DNA of 64,000 bases, taken from contig LYOR01000001.1 in NCBI GenBank assembly GCA_001766825.1, positions 94,945-158,944 on the forward strand, written 5' to 3'. Of this stretch, positions 51,112 to 61,285 are shown one piece after another. Position numbers and translations under genes: made by a program. This stretch comes from Candidatus Syntropharchaeum butanivorans. Lineage in GTDB: Archaea > Halobacteriota > Syntropharchaeia > Syntropharchaeales > Syntropharchaeaceae. Below the pieces are notes generated by a model. That model was given only the letters and a program-made list of their open reading frames with translations, did not search any database and was not told the origin of the DNA. Within the stretch, counting starts at the first letter, position 1. Every line of letters begins with the position of its first letter.

Positions 51112-52260
51112 TTAGAGTTTCCCGATGAGGCCGCTTGCGATCGTGTTCTTCTGGACCTCTCTTGTACCCTCGTAGATCTCAGTGATCTTTGCATCCCGGT
51201 ATATCCGCTCAACCTCATACTCTGTTATGTACCCATAGCCACCGTGGAGCTGAATCGCCTCGTCCGCCACCTCAACCGCGGTCCTTGCAGCAAACCACTT
51301 TGCCATTGATGTCAGGACCGGATCGATCCTCCTGCCGTTGTCAAAGTTCCACGCTGCCTTATAAGTCAGGAGCTTTGCGGCCTCGATCTTTGTTGCCATA
51401 TCAGCGATCTTATGCCGGGTTATCTGGAACTCAGCGAGCTTCTTTCCGTGGAGCTCCCGCTGCTTGATATATTCCATCGTGCGATCAAAAGCAGCCTCTG
51501 CTGTCCCGAGTGCCTGAGCTGCAATCTCGATCCTGCTCTCATCGAAGAATTCAAGCACCTGATAGAACCCTCTATTCAACTCACCTACAAGGTTCTCTTC
51601 TGGGACCCTTGCATTATCAAATGATAGCTCTGCTGTGCTTGTTGCACGAATGCCCATCTTGGATCCAACGTCTGCTGCCTCCCAGCAGTCCTTCTCAACG
51701 ATGAACGTAGACATCCCACGGTACTTTGGCTTTGCATCAGGGTCTGTCTGGACAAGTATGACGCCAAAGTCTGCGATCTCACCGTTCGTGATGAAGGTCT
51801 TTGTTCCGTTTATCACCCACTCATCGCCATCCTTCACCGCGGTGGTCGATAACTCGGTTATATCAGACCCGTGATCAGGCTCTGTGAATATCCCCGCGGA
51901 GATCCACTCACCACTGCAGACCTTCGGAAGGTACTTCTTCTTCTGCTCCTCTGTCCCAAACCACTTGATGATCTCACAACCAAAATCTGGCAATGCAATA
52001 CAGAGCCCGAGCGTTGAGTCCACCCTGCACATCTCCTCGACGATCAGCGCGTTCTCAAGTGCGCCAAGCCCGGCTCCACCGTACTCCTCAGGGTAGTGCA
52101 CACCGATGAACCCAAGCTCTCCTGCCTTTCTCACAAGCTCACGTGGGAACTTGTGCTCCTGGTCACACTCCATCGCATAGTCCTTATCGAACTCACCTTC
52201 TGCAAACTCACGTGCTGCCTTTGCGATATCCTTCTGCTCCTCAGTCAGTTCAAAATCCAT
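51112..52260 (-). CDS. acd: Acyl-CoA dehydrogenase
   Basis: 382 residues, FAD flavoprotein that makes enoyl-CoA from acyl-CoA. FTEPDHGSDITELSTTA and WVINGTKTFITNG line the flavin site, IQLHGGYGYITEYEVERIYRDAKITEIYEGT holds the catalytic glutamate (E in IYEGT). It matches the short-chain/butyryl type in length. It is the last gene of a unit with etfA, etfB and an HdrD-like protein, all needed to drain its electrons. In an F430-making archaeon this suggests beta-oxidation of alkane-derived or fatty acyl-CoA; the opposite direction cannot be excluded. Confidence 0.92.
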   Translation of the reverse strand: MDFELTEEQKDIAKAAREFAEGEFDKDYAMECDQEHKFPRELVRKAGELGFIGVHYPEEYGGAGLGALENALIVEEMCRVDSTLGLCIALPDFGCEIIKWFGTEEQKKKYLPKVCSGEWISAGIFTEPDHGSDITELSTTAVKDGDEWVINGTKTFITNGEIADFGVILVQTDPDAKPKYRGMSTFIVEKDCWEAADVGSKMGIRATSTAELSFDNARVPEENLVGELNRGFYQVLEFFDESRIEIAAQALGTAEAAFDRTMEYIKQRELHGKKLAEFQITRHKIADMATKIEAAKLLTYKAAWNFDNGRRIDPVLTSMAKWFAARTAVEVADEAIQLHGGYGYITEYEVERIYRDAKITEIYEGTREVQKNTIASGLIGKL

Positions 52261-52282
52261 CTTAAACCTCCTTAAATTAAAT

Positions 52283-53251
52283 TCACCCTTTTATTTCTTT
52301 TATCTTCTCTTTGAGTACTGGTACAACCTTGAACAGATCATCTACAATTCCATAGTCTGCTACATTGAATATAGGTGCCTTTGGATCCTTGTTTATCGCA
52401 ACAATCAGACCAGAATCCTTCATTCCTGCAACATGCTGGAAAGCACCGCTGATCCCGATTGCCAGGTACAGCTTTGGCTTCACGATCTTACCTGATGACC
52501 CGACCTGCCTGTCCTTCGGGAGCCAGTTCTTATCAACAACCGGCCTTGAGCATGCAAGAACACCACCGAGCACATCTGCAAGCTCCTGGACAAGTGGGAT
52601 GTTCTCCTGGTCCTTGATTGCTCGACCCACACTGACAATATAGTCTGCCTGGGTGATATCAACCTCACCAACCTCTGCCTCCTCATACCCGAGGAACCTG
52701 CGATATGGAACATCCTCGATCGTGACCGACTCAGTCACGATCTCCCCATTGAGTGCCCCTTCCTCGATTGAAAATGCACCAGATCGCACTGTTGCTATGA
52801 ACTGATCGCCCTTGAGCGCCACCTTCGCGTTCACCTTCCCGCTGTAGATCTGCCTGGTTACAACGAGCCTCCCGTCCACCGCGTCAAGATCGATACAGTC
52901 TGTCGCAAGCGGGAGCCCAAGCTCGACCGCAAGAGCTGGTGCAAGATCCATACCAAAAGCTGTATGCCCGATGAGTGTAACCACCGGTTTATGATCCTTT
53001 ATCAGCTTTGAAAGTACCTTCTGGTAGATTTCTGCATTGAAGTTCTCAAGCTTCGGATCGTCCACCACGAGGACCTTGTTTGCATAGCTCTTGAGCTTCT
53101 CTGCCATCTCATTCACACCACTCCCAAGAAGCACGGCTGTGACTGTCGCACCCATCTTATCTGCAAGGTTCCTGGCCCCGCTCAGCATCTCAAACGTAAC
53201 ATCTCTCAGCTCGCCATTCCTGTGTTCGGCAAGTACAAAAATCTCAGACAT
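52283..53251 (-). CDS. etfA: Electron transfer flavoprotein, alpha subunit
   Basis: 322 residues. The C-terminal FAD-binding part shows SSGKIVKPKLYLAIGISGAFQH, VAINKDPKAPIFNVADYGIVDD. With EtfB it takes electrons from acyl-CoA dehydrogenase. The ATG lies right after the etfB stop with no spacer. Confidence 0.93.
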   Translation of the reverse strand: MSEIFVLAEHRNGELRDVTFEMLSGARNLADKMGATVTAVLLGSGVNEMAEKLKSYANKVLVVDDPKLENFNAEIYQKVLSKLIKDHKPVVTLIGHTAFGMDLAPALAVELGLPLATDCIDLDAVDGRLVVTRQIYSGKVNAKVALKGDQFIATVRSGAFSIEEGALNGEIVTESVTIEDVPYRRFLGYEEAEVGEVDITQADYIVSVGRAIKDQENIPLVQELADVLGGVLACSRPVVDKNWLPKDRQVGSSGKIVKPKLYLAIGISGAFQHVAGMKDSGLIVAINKDPKAPIFNVADYGIVDDLFKVVPVLKEKIKEIKG

Positions 53252-54034
53252 CTAAAGCACCCCCTGTTCCTTCAGGATCTCTGCAAGCTTTGAAGCAGCC
53301 TCTGCTGGATCTCCCTCTATTATCTCAGCCACCTTCGTGACCGGTGGAACACTGAGCTCCTCAAGTACGGTCAGAGATCCAGCCTCACCTACGTCCTCAG
53401 GGGTAAGCCCGATATCACCAAGACCGAGCAGCTTTATCTCTTTCTTCGAGGCTTTCCGTATGCCCATGATCGAGACATACCTTGGTTCGTTTATCCCGGT
53501 CTGGATGCCTATCACCGCGGGAAGATCTATCTCAAGCACCTCCATGAGCCCTCCCTCGAGCTCTCGCTTGACCTTTGCCTTGCCATCCTGAATTTCAAGC
53601 CCGGTGACAAGAGTTGCATGGGGGATTCCCAGCATCTCTGCGAGTGCAACAGGAACGATCCCCTCACCGAGATCTCCTGCCTGGGCGCCTGTGAGAATGA
53701 GATCGTACTTCATATTCTTTATCGCTGCGGCGAGTATCTTTGCGATTGTAACTCCATCAGATCCTTCAATCGCGGGATCGTATATCCTCACGCCCTCATC
53801 AGCCCCCATCGCAAGTCCTCGCCTTATGACCTCGTTTGCATCCTCATCACCCACACTGATCACGGTTATAGTGCCACCAAACTTCTCTTTGAGCTGCACC
53901 GCCTCTTCGACCGCGTAGTTATCCCACTCGTTGATCTCAAATGGGAGATCGTCCTTCTTTATATCCTTCCCTGTGATCACCACATCCGCCTCAGATGTGT
54001 CAGGAACCCGCTTTACACATACTATTATGTCCAT
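53252..54034 (-). CDS. etfB: Electron transfer flavoprotein, beta subunit
   Basis: 260 residues. The start MDIIVCVKRVPDTSEADV and the block LILTGAQAGDLGEGIVPVALAEMLG followed by the VIGIQTGINEPRYVSIMGIRKA signature identify EtfB. The ATG at 54034 is preferred to a start six codons earlier. It sits between the HdrD-like gene and etfA. Whether this ETF bifurcates electrons cannot be told from what I can align. Confidence 0.93.
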   Translation of the reverse strand: MDIIVCVKRVPDTSEADVVITGKDIKKDDLPFEINEWDNYAVEEAVQLKEKFGGTITVISVGDEDANEVIRRGLAMGADEGVRIYDPAIEGSDGVTIAKILAAAIKNMKYDLILTGAQAGDLGEGIVPVALAEMLGIPHATLVTGLEIQDGKAKVKRELEGGLMEVLEIDLPAVIGIQTGINEPRYVSIMGIRKASKKEIKLLGLGDIGLTPEDVGEAGSLTVLEELSVPPVTKVAEIIEGDPAEAASKLAEILKEQGVL

Positions 54035-54071
54035 CTCATTCCTCCAATCCAATTTCTCAGATTTTTAACGA

Positions 54072-55217
54072 TTACAATGACTCAGATAGAAGTTCAAGAA
54101 TGTCCTTCACCTCGATCTGACCCTCATATCCTGCAGTCTTAACCGCATCCTCCAGTGTCAACATGCAGAATGGGCATGCAACAGCGATGATCTCTGCACC
54201 CTGCTCAGCTGCATCCCTCACCCGAACCACAGCGGTACGCTCGCCTTCTGCACCCTCGTTCCACATCATACCACCCCCACCCTCGCAGCAGAGGCTCCGC
54301 TCCCTTGATCGATCCATCTCGACAAAGGTTATACCAGGGATCGCCTCGAGAACCTTTCTCGGCTCATCAAAGATCGAGTTGTGCTTTCCCAGATAGCAGG
54401 GATCATGATACGTGACGACTTTTCCAAGCTCTTTCGTAAGTTTCAACCGATCTTCATCGATCAAATCAACCAGAAACTGTGTGTAATGCTTCACCTCAAA
54501 GTTCACATCCCCATACTCACTGTACTTATTCGAGAACGCATTGTAACAGTGAGGTGAGATTGTGACCATCTTTGTGATCTCAAATTCATTGAAAAGCTCA
54601 AGGTTCTCCTCAACAAGCATCTCAAATAGCCCCTCTTCACCCATCGCATGCATCTCGCTTCCGCAACAGCTCTCTTCAGTCCCAAGAATCCCATAATCAA
54701 CCCCTGCGGCATTAAATACTCTAACAAACGCCCTCGCAACCTCCTGAACCCTGGGATCATAAGATGGTGTACATCCGATAAAAGCGAGCAGCTCCGCGCT
54801 CTTACCATCTGTGAGATCCTTTACCTCCTGATCAAAGTCCTGGAGCCACTCTGTACGCTTCATTCTTGATCTGCCCCAGGGGTTACCATTCTTGACCGTG
54901 CTTTCAAGTGCCTCCATTATCGTCTTTGGTACACCTCGCCCCTCCTCTATCAGAATCCCCCTCATTGCGATGATTACCTCTGCCGGGTCAAGACCCCTTG
55001 GACACCTGCTCGTGCAGGTCCCACACGTCGTGCAGTCCCATAGCTCCTTCATCGTTAGTACAACGTCAGAACTTTCCCGTATGAGCGCCTCTCGCATCAT
55101 TCTACGAACATTCAGGGGTGACTTTAAAGAAACGGTGCATCCTCCTGTGCATTTACCGCACTGCATACATGTAAAGAGATCAAACTTTTGAGCAAACGTC
55201 TCTCCTCCAATCTCCAT
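54072..55217 (-). CDS. HdrD/GlpC-like iron-sulfur oxidoreductase
   Basis: About 381 residues. Two [4Fe-4S] motifs (CMQCGKCTGGC and CTTCGTCTSRC) are followed by two CCG domains, the first with EESCCGSEMHAMGEE and SPHCYNAF, the second with DPCYLGKHN, LCCEGGGGMMW, and ACPFC. CCG domains bind the noncubane cluster in heterodisulfide reductase HdrD/HdrB. The protein has no membrane segment. ATG at 55217 after GGAAAGGAGAGG gives MEIGGETFAQKF. First of the operon with ETF and acyl-CoA dehydrogenase: it probably takes ETF electrons to menaquinone or a heterodisulfide. Confidence 0.86.
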   Translation of the reverse strand: MEIGGETFAQKFDLFTCMQCGKCTGGCTVSLKSPLNVRRMMREALIRESSDVVLTMKELWDCTTCGTCTSRCPRGLDPAEVIIAMRGILIEEGRGVPKTIMEALESTVKNGNPWGRSRMKRTEWLQDFDQEVKDLTDGKSAELLAFIGCTPSYDPRVQEVARAFVRVFNAAGVDYGILGTEESCCGSEMHAMGEEGLFEMLVEENLELFNEFEITKMVTISPHCYNAFSNKYSEYGDVNFEVKHYTQFLVDLIDEDRLKLTKELGKVVTYHDPCYLGKHNSIFDEPRKVLEAIPGITFVEMDRSRERSLCCEGGGGMMWNEGAEGERTAVVRVRDAAEQGAEIIAVACPFCMLTLEDAVKTAGYEGQIEVKDILELLSESL

Positions 55218-55280
55218 CTTGACTCCTCTCCTTTCCAGGCAATCTATACTTTTTAACAGGATCACACTAATAAAGCTTTC

Positions 55281-55289
55281 TAAATATAT
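55281..55289 (+). promoter_or_regulatory. TATA box of uvrA
   Basis: TAAATATAT lies about 20 bases before the uvrA ATG, so the message is nearly leaderless; GGGG just before the ATG could still help translation. The minus strand of the same 87-base gap carries GTTAAAAAGTATAG (55246-55259) as candidate promoter of the HdrD-like operon. Confidence 0.45.
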
Positions 55290-55304
55290 CCGTCTTGGGG
55301 TTGT

Positions 55305-58091
55305 ATGGAGAAAAATATCATAATAAAAGGTGTAAGAGAGCATAACCTGAAGGGTTTCGATCTAAATCTTCCGCGAAACAAGTTCATCGTGATAACAGGT
55401 GTATCTGGTTCTGGAAAATCCTCCTTGGCATTTGATACGATATATGCAGAGGGGCAACGACGCTATGTAGAATCACTCTCTGCGTACGCAAGACAGTTCC
55501 TGGAGCAGATGAAGAGACCGGATGTTGATCACATCGAGGGATTGTCTCCCGCAATATCGATTGATCAGAAGAGTGCGGGAAAAAATCCGAGGTCCACCGT
55601 GGGAACGGTCACAGAGATATACGATTATCTCAGGCTTTTATATGCAAAAATAGGTGTCGTTCACTGCCCGGGGTGTGGAAGAGAGATAAAACGGCAGTCG
55701 GTGGATGAGATCGTTGATCGTATCCTGGGGCTGTTGAGGGGTAAAGATAGAATACAGATCCTAAGCCCCATTGTGAAAGGGAGGAAGGGGGAATATAGAC
55801 GACTATTTGAGGATCTGAAGGCGCGCGGTTTTGTGAGGGTGCGGGTTGACGGAGAGATCTACCACCTTGATGATGAGATCAGGCTTGAGAAGAATATAAA
55901 GCATCATATAGATCTTGTTGTCGACCGGATAGTGGTGGAGGATGAGGATGGGCTGCTGGAACGAATAACTGATGCTGTAGAGGTTGCTTTAAAGGAAGGG
56001 GGTGGGACACTCAGGGTGATCATCGATGAGAGTGAGTATCTATTCAGTGAGGCTTTCTCCTGTCCCGTGTGTGAAATTGACTTTGAAGAGCTTAGCCCCC
56101 GTCTCTTCTCATTCAACAGCCCATATGGGGCATGTCCCCACTGTGAGGGGCTTGGAGCAAGGATGATGATTGACGAGGAGCTTGTCGTACCTGATAAGAG
56201 CTTATCGCTGATGGAAGGTGCGATACGACCATGGGGGAGGGGTAGATACACATATCAGATGCTTCAGGCACTTGCAGATCGATTTGGCTTCAGTATGCAG
56301 GTTCCGTTCAGAGATCTTGACCCTAAAATCCAGCGTATGATACTCTACGGCCCAGAAGATGAGGAGATCTGGAAGTACCCTGATGTAAAGGGGTTTGAGG
56401 GTGTGATCCCCTGGATGATGAGGCGATACCGGGATCCCACATCCAGATGGTCGAGGAGAGAAGTTGAGCGGTACATGCGGGTGATACCGTGTAAGGAGTG
56501 TGGTGGAACGAGGCTGAATCCTGTAGCGCGGGCGGTGAAGGTTGGAGGAATGGGAATTGCGGAGTTTACAGCTCTCCCGATAAGTGAGGCCCTCTCCTTC
56601 ATCAGGAACCTCAAGCTCTCAGATCGTGAGATGGCCATCGCTGGAGAGATCATCCGCGAGATTGAGGCGAGGCTTGAGTTTCTCATGAGCGTCGGGCTGG
56701 GATATCTCACGCTCGATCGCGCATCCTCCACACTTTCAGGAGGGGAAGCTCAGCGGATTCGTCTCGCCTCGCAGATCGGATCAGGGCTTGTGGGGGTTCT
56801 GTACGTCCTGGATGAGCCTTCGATCGGGCTCCATCAGCGGGATAACAGGAGGCTCATAGAGACCCTGAGACGGCTCTGTGAGATCGGAAACACACTCATC
56901 GTCGTTGAGCATGATGAAGAGATTATCAGGAGTGCCGATCACATCGTTGATCTGGGACCAGGGGCAGGAGAGCATGGAGGATGGGTGGTTGCAGAGGGTA
57001 CGGTCGATGAGATATGCCAGGTCGAGGAATCCATTACAGGGAGGTTCTTATCAGGAAAAGAGACTATACCGGTTCCAGAAAGGCGAGTGAAACCAGAACG
57101 CGGATATCTTGTAATTCGAGGCGCATCTGAGAATAACCTGAAGAATATCGATGTCGCAATACCTGTCGGGCTCTTCACATGTGTAACAGGGGTTTCAGGG
57201 TCTGGAAAATCCACACTCGTGAATGAGATCCTCTACAAGGCACTTGCAAGGGAGCTGAACCACGCAAGGACAAGCCCCGGCAGGCACAGAGCCATCGAGG
57301 GGGTGGAGCTGATCGACAAGGTCATTGTGATCGATCAGTCCCCAATCGGACGTACTCCCAGGAGTAACCCCGCAACTTACACAGGAGCTTTCACACCTAT
57401 AAGGGAGCTATTCTCCCGGACACCTGAAGCAAGAAAACGAGGGTATAAGCCGGGGAGGTTCAGCTTCAATGTGAAGGGAGGGAGATGTGAGGCCTGCGAG
57501 GGTGCGGGGTTGATCAGGATAGAGATGCACTTTCTACCCGAGAAGTACGTCGAGTGTGACGTCTGCAAAGGCTCGAGATACAACCGTGAGACACTTGAGG
57601 TGAAGTACAAAGGTAAGACGATCCTCGACGTCCTGAACATGTCTGTTGAGGAGGCTTATGAGTTCTTCAGGGATATTCCAGCGATAGAGCGAAAGCTCAG
57701 GACACTTCTTGACGTGGGGATGGGATATGTGAGACTCGGGCAACCTGCAACAACACTCTCAGGGGGCGAAGCCCAGCGTATCAAGCTTGCAGCAGAACTC
57801 TCCAGGCAAAGTACCGGGAGAACGCTGTACATTCTCGATGAACCGACAACCGGGCTTCACTTTGCAGATGTGAAGAAGCTTCTCGGTGTACTCTTCAGGC
57901 TGAGGGATGAAGGAAATACGATCGTTGTGATCGAGCATCACCTCGATGTGATAAAATCTGCAGATTACATCATCGACCTCGGTCCAGAGGGGGGAGAGGA
58001 GGGGGGATATGTCGTTGCAACCGGTACCCCTGAGGAGGTTGCAAGAAGCGGGACATATACCGGGGAGTGGCTGAGAAGGGTTTTAGAATAA
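55305..58091 (+). CDS. uvrA: Excinuclease ABC subunit A
   Basis: 928 residues, full length. Two ABC ATPase halves with Walker [15 protein letters not shown] (about 32-45) and [14 protein letters not shown], two LSGGEAQRI signature motifs, and zinc sites [14 protein letters not shown] with CPHCEGLG, and CEACEGAG with [10 protein letters not shown]. UvrA finds DNA lesions in nucleotide excision repair. In archaea the Uvr system is found in a subset of mesophilic or moderately thermophilic lines and is of bacterial origin. uvrB and uvrC are not in the window. Confidence 0.95.
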   Translation: MEKNIIIKGVREHNLKGFDLNLPRNKFIVITGVSGSGKSSLAFDTIYAEGQRRYVESLSAYARQFLEQMKRPDVDHIEGLSPAISIDQKSAGKNPRSTVGTVTEIYDYLRLLYAKIGVVHCPGCGREIKRQSVDEIVDRILGLLRGKDRIQILSPIVKGRKGEYRRLFEDLKARGFVRVRVDGEIYHLDDEIRLEKNIKHHIDLVVDRIVVEDEDGLLERITDAVEVALKEGGGTLRVIIDESEYLFSEAFSCPVCEIDFEELSPRLFSFNSPYGACPHCEGLGARMMIDEELVVPDKSLSLMEGAIRPWGRGRYTYQMLQALADRFGFSMQVPFRDLDPKIQRMILYGPEDEEIWKYPDVKGFEGVIPWMMRRYRDPTSRWSRREVERYMRVIPCKECGGTRLNPVARAVKVGGMGIAEFTALPISEALSFIRNLKLSDREMAIAGEIIREIEARLEFLMSVGLGYLTLDRASSTLSGGEAQRIRLASQIGSGLVGVLYVLDEPSIGLHQRDNRRLIETLRRLCEIGNTLIVVEHDEEIIRSADHIVDLGPGAGEHGGWVVAEGTVDEICQVEESITGRFLSGKETIPVPERRVKPERGYLVIRGASENNLKNIDVAIPVGLFTCVTGVSGSGKSTLVNEILYKALARELNHARTSPGRHRAIEGVELIDKVIVIDQSPIGRTPRSNPATYTGAFTPIRELFSRTPEARKRGYKPGRFSFNVKGGRCEACEGAGLIRIEMHFLPEKYVECDVCKGSRYNRETLEVKYKGKTILDVLNMSVEEAYEFFRDIPAIERKLRTLLDVGMGYVRLGQPATTLSGGEAQRIKLAAELSRQSTGRTLYILDEPTTGLHFADVKKLLGVLFRLRDEGNTIVVIEHHLDVIKSADYIIDLGPEGGEEGGYVVATGTPEEVARSGTYTGEWLRRVLE

Positions 58092-58128
58092 CTTTTCATG
58101 GAATAGCTGAGATCGGAAATCGCCCGAT

Positions 58129-58596
58129 TCATATCTTACTATCTGCCTTCTTTGGTCCCATACTGATGAGAATTTCTGAGAGTGTTCTCATCACCTCCTC
58201 CCGCACCCCCTCATCCTCATCCCGCAGCGCCATTATGAGGGGTTTTGTTGCTGCCTCATCCCTGAAGTATCCGAGCATGAGGGATGCATACCTCCGGATG
58301 GATGGGCTCTCATCGCCGAGCGCATCTATAAATGCTTCCACCACCTTTTCCCCACATGCAACCCTGTTCTCGAGGGTTGCAAGCAAATAAAGCGCGTACT
58401 CTCTCGTCGCCCTATCTTCATGCTTTGTAAGAGCAATAAGCGGCTCTATAAACCTTTCATCACCGGAACTCTCGATCACAAAGAGTGCATTCAACCTTCT
58501 GAACCGATCTTTACTCTTTAAGCACGCTATAAGCTCCTGAATCTCCCAATCCGCAATCTCATCCTCTCTCCGGAGGTTTCCACTCTCTCTTTCCAT
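58129..58596 (-). CDS. HEAT-repeat protein
   Basis: 155 residues with four HEAT/PBS-lyase-type repeats: RFRRLNALFVIESSGDERFI, ATREYALYLLATLENR, SIRRYASLMLGYFRDEAATK, and GVREEVMRTLSEIL. These fold as a helical solenoid for protein binding. It lies 51 bases after the radical SAM gene at 58648 on the same strand, so it may be its partner. No enzymatic residues are apparent. Confidence 0.75.
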   Translation of the reverse strand: MERESGNLRREDEIADWEIQELIACLKSKDRFRRLNALFVIESSGDERFIEPLIALTKHEDRATREYALYLLATLENRVACGEKVVEAFIDALGDESPSIRRYASLMLGYFRDEAATKPLIMALRDEDEGVREEVMRTLSEILISMGPKKADSKI

Positions 58597-58647
58597 CTTT
58601 AATGAATAATCACGTATAAAATTTATATAAACCTATCGTTTCAGTTC

Positions 58648-60210
58648 CTACTGGTATAGCCCGTGGATGGTATGGGTTATCATCCGGTAAACCCGCCGGT
58701 TAAATCCTGAGGTGTGATCAGGATCTCTGTATGGCGGAATCCCCTCATCCATAAGCTCCAGATATGGCCCAAGCTTTCTTGCTGCATACGCTATTATGCG
58801 GTCTATCGCCCACCTCTTAACTCCCCGGATCCCTGTCATCTCAAGATGCTCAGCTGCAAGCTCACGTACCCATCCCAGGTCGTGCCGTATACATGCTGAG
58901 AGCAGCATCCAGTGCTCAGGGAGCATATCTTTCCTCCTGAAAAATCGCTCTCTCTCAAGGCGACCAACTGGAACGAAAAACAGTGGAACGATAAGTGATT
59001 TGAACGTTTTAAGCTCCTCGATCAACTCAAGCGTGATCAAGACATCCTCCCTCTCCTCACCGGGCATCCCCATAATAAGGGTTGCACATGGAACCCATCG
59101 GTTATCCTGTAGCAGACCGAAGGCCTCTACCACCACCTCCCTCCATTCATCCGGGCCAAAGGGTTTCACCTTACCCCTTAGATGCCTCTCAATCAACCTT
59201 GTTGAACCGGTCTCAATACCTGTCTGACCAGACAACCAGATTCTGCCGCCCTTTCCCACCTCAAGTACCTCTGATATCTCTCCAATAAGCTCGGGCCTCG
59301 ATAGAACCGATGAAAGTGCAAAATGCGAGATCCCAACCCTGAGTGTGTACCTTGCAACCTCCTTAAAGAGGGTTGTAACCTTCCTCTCATCAGGGATAGG
59401 TCCTTTCGCCCCGTACCTCAGGACATCCTCTGCGTGGAGCAAGACACCGTATCCCCCTTCAATGTTCACCCTCACCTCCCTGAGTATCTGCTCGATTGGC
59501 ACCGATCTGAATTGCCTCATCGTTGGGTTACAGAACCTGCATCCCCTACCACATCCCCTTGCAATCTCAACAAGCCCATTCAAGCTTGGAGCCCTTATTG
59601 TCGGGATCTTATCTACTGGAGCAGGGCCCCCCTCCACAACGCTTGGTATCTCTTCACCCCTTACCGCCCTCTCAAATATCTCCGGAGCCCTGACCTCCCC
59701 CTCCCCAATCAGTATCGAATCAATCCCGAGCTTTGCCATTATCCGTGTATCATTAAGCTGCCACGCACCAGGCCCACCAACAATAATCTTGGGATCATAC
59801 TTTCTAATTTCAGGATCTTTCAGTAGTCTGATGAAGGATACTGAGGAGTATGTCTCCCTCCCCACAAGATCGCTGAAGGTCGTTGATGCAGGGCCCAGAC
59901 CGAGTGGGTCGTTGGTGGATATACCGATGACCCTCGTATCCTTATCCACGACCTTATCAAGATGTGCCGGATGGGCAACCCGGACCTCATCCTCATCGAA
60001 ACCGTGCTCAATGAGGGATGCCTCAATCTTTCTCAGCCCGTAAGGGGCAGCGAGTGCGATACCATTTTTGTGGGAGATGGGTGGACAGAAGAGGCTCTGA
60101 AATATCCATAGAGGGATCAGGACCGGGGAACACGCGGTGAACCCCAGGAAGATATTTCTGTTATAGTCAGACATGAGTGTCTGGTCTGCGGTGAGTATCA
60201 CCCTGCTCAT
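58648..60210 (-). CDS. Radical SAM protein with N-terminal B12-type domain (paralogue)
   Basis: 520 residues. The N-terminus SRVILTADQTLMSDYNRNIFLG, APYGLRKIEASLIEHGF, and GISTNDPLGLGPASTTF parallel the gene at 28154, and the cluster motif is RGCGRGCRFCNPTMR. GTEETGS-type binding (QTGIETGSTRLIERHL) and LIMGMPGEEREDV continue the barrel. It stands apart from the 26.8-31.1 kb set, with a HEAT-repeat protein downstream. A bidirectional TATA lies between it and the CDF transporter. No substrate can be assigned; a lipid role like the GDGT ring synthases is one option. Confidence 0.73.
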   Translation of the reverse strand: MSRVILTADQTLMSDYNRNIFLGFTACSPVLIPLWIFQSLFCPPISHKNGIALAAPYGLRKIEASLIEHGFDEDEVRVAHPAHLDKVVDKDTRVIGISTNDPLGLGPASTTFSDLVGRETYSSVSFIRLLKDPEIRKYDPKIIVGGPGAWQLNDTRIMAKLGIDSILIGEGEVRAPEIFERAVRGEEIPSVVEGGPAPVDKIPTIRAPSLNGLVEIARGCGRGCRFCNPTMRQFRSVPIEQILREVRVNIEGGYGVLLHAEDVLRYGAKGPIPDERKVTTLFKEVARYTLRVGISHFALSSVLSRPELIGEISEVLEVGKGGRIWLSGQTGIETGSTRLIERHLRGKVKPFGPDEWREVVVEAFGLLQDNRWVPCATLIMGMPGEEREDVLITLELIEELKTFKSLIVPLFFVPVGRLERERFFRRKDMLPEHWMLLSACIRHDLGWVRELAAEHLEMTGIRGVKRWAIDRIIAYAARKLGPYLELMDEGIPPYRDPDHTSGFNRRVYRMITHTIHGLYQ

Positions 60211-60246
60211 ACCTTCACCTCCTCTCTAAGAGACTGTGAGCGAAGA

Positions 60247-60256
60247 TATAAATATT
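60247..60256. promoter_or_regulatory. TATA box shared by radical SAM and CDF genes
   Basis: TATAAATATT reads as AATATTTATA on the other strand. It is about 40 bases from the radical SAM ATG (60210) and about 80 from the CDF ATG (60329). It rules out the GTG at 60236 as the CDF start since that codon is upstream of the box. Confidence 0.5.
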
Positions 60257-60328
60257 TGGGCTTCGATCCATCGATCGTTCAATGGCTCTCTGAGCAAGTA
60301 TTTAACCATCGATGTGGATCTTCTGCTT

Positions 60329-61207
60329 ATGACCGGGAGTGATATTGAGAGAAGGTTGAAGGTCGCGATCGCATTAACCGTACTGTTCTTCGTTGTTGAG
60401 ATTATAGGGAGCCTTATCTCTGGATCTCTCTCACTCCTAGGTGATGCCGGGCATATGTTCAGGGACATCTTTGCACTCCTCATCACACTCAGTGCCATCA
60501 ATCTCGCAAAAAAGCTACCAACAAAGACAAAGACATTTGGCTACCACCGTATAGAGATTTTTGCCGCACTTGTGAATGGGATCATGCTTATTGGTATAAG
60601 CGGATGGATATTCCAGGAGGCATATATCAGACTTTTAACCCCTCACCCGATTAACAGCAGGATCATGTTTACTGTTGCGCTAACAGGCCTTCTGGTAAAC
60701 CTGTATGTTGCCCTCACCCTCCATGGAAGCCAGGATATAAATGTCAGGAGTGCTTTCATCCACGTTCTCACCGATACGCTCTCATCATTAGCGGTCATCC
60801 TCGCATCAGTCTTGATATTTTTCACAGGTGAGATGATAATTGACCCGCTTCTTGGTGTAGGAATAGCAGCTTTTGTCCTTGCTTCTGCAATTATGATAAT
60901 CAAAGACGCACTTCATGTTCTTTTAGAGTTCACACCAAAAGGTATCAGCTTTGATGAGATCATCAGGGATATTGAGGAAGTTGATGGGGTCGAGGATGTT
61001 CATGATGTCCACCTGTGGAGCCTCTGCTCAAATATAAACCTGATAGATGCACACATCCTCACGAACGAACTCAATCTGATGAAAGTAGAAGAGATCAAGA
61101 GGGAGATAAAGCGACGTCTGGAAAAGTACGGGATAAAGCATGCAACTCTCGAGTTTGAGTGTGAAGCGTGCAAGAGGAATGAGAAAGTTGAGAAGATGGA
61201 GCATTGA
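60329..61207 (+). CDS. Cation diffusion facilitator (zinc/metal efflux)
   Basis: 292 residues with six membrane helices and a C-terminal cytoplasmic domain. Metal-binding HxxxD motifs are in LGDAGHMFRDIFALL and FIHVLTDTLSSLA. The C-terminal part (DVHDVHLWSLCSNINLIDAHI) is the usual ferredoxin-like fold, and a CEACKR tail may bind metal. It pumps Zn, Co, Cd or Fe out in exchange for protons. The ATG at 60329 is chosen because a TATA box lies between it and the earlier in-frame GTG. Confidence 0.87.
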   Translation: MTGSDIERRLKVAIALTVLFFVVEIIGSLISGSLSLLGDAGHMFRDIFALLITLSAINLAKKLPTKTKTFGYHRIEIFAALVNGIMLIGISGWIFQEAYIRLLTPHPINSRIMFTVALTGLLVNLYVALTLHGSQDINVRSAFIHVLTDTLSSLAVILASVLIFFTGEMIIDPLLGVGIAAFVLASAIMIIKDALHVLLEFTPKGISFDEIIRDIEEVDGVEDVHDVHLWSLCSNINLIDAHILTNELNLMKVEEIKREIKRRLEKYGIKHATLEFECEACKRNEKVEKMEH

Positions 61208-61285
61208 CCCGGATGCGTTAATTCACCCCTGAACCGAAAGGCTTTTTAGATGGGATCGTATAGAGTGAAACAGGTGGTGATAGAG

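Noticed and set aside
59345..60043. 232-codon plus-strand open frame
   Set aside because: Antisense to the radical SAM gene at 58648; the translation is Ser/Pro/Leu-rich and has no family features.
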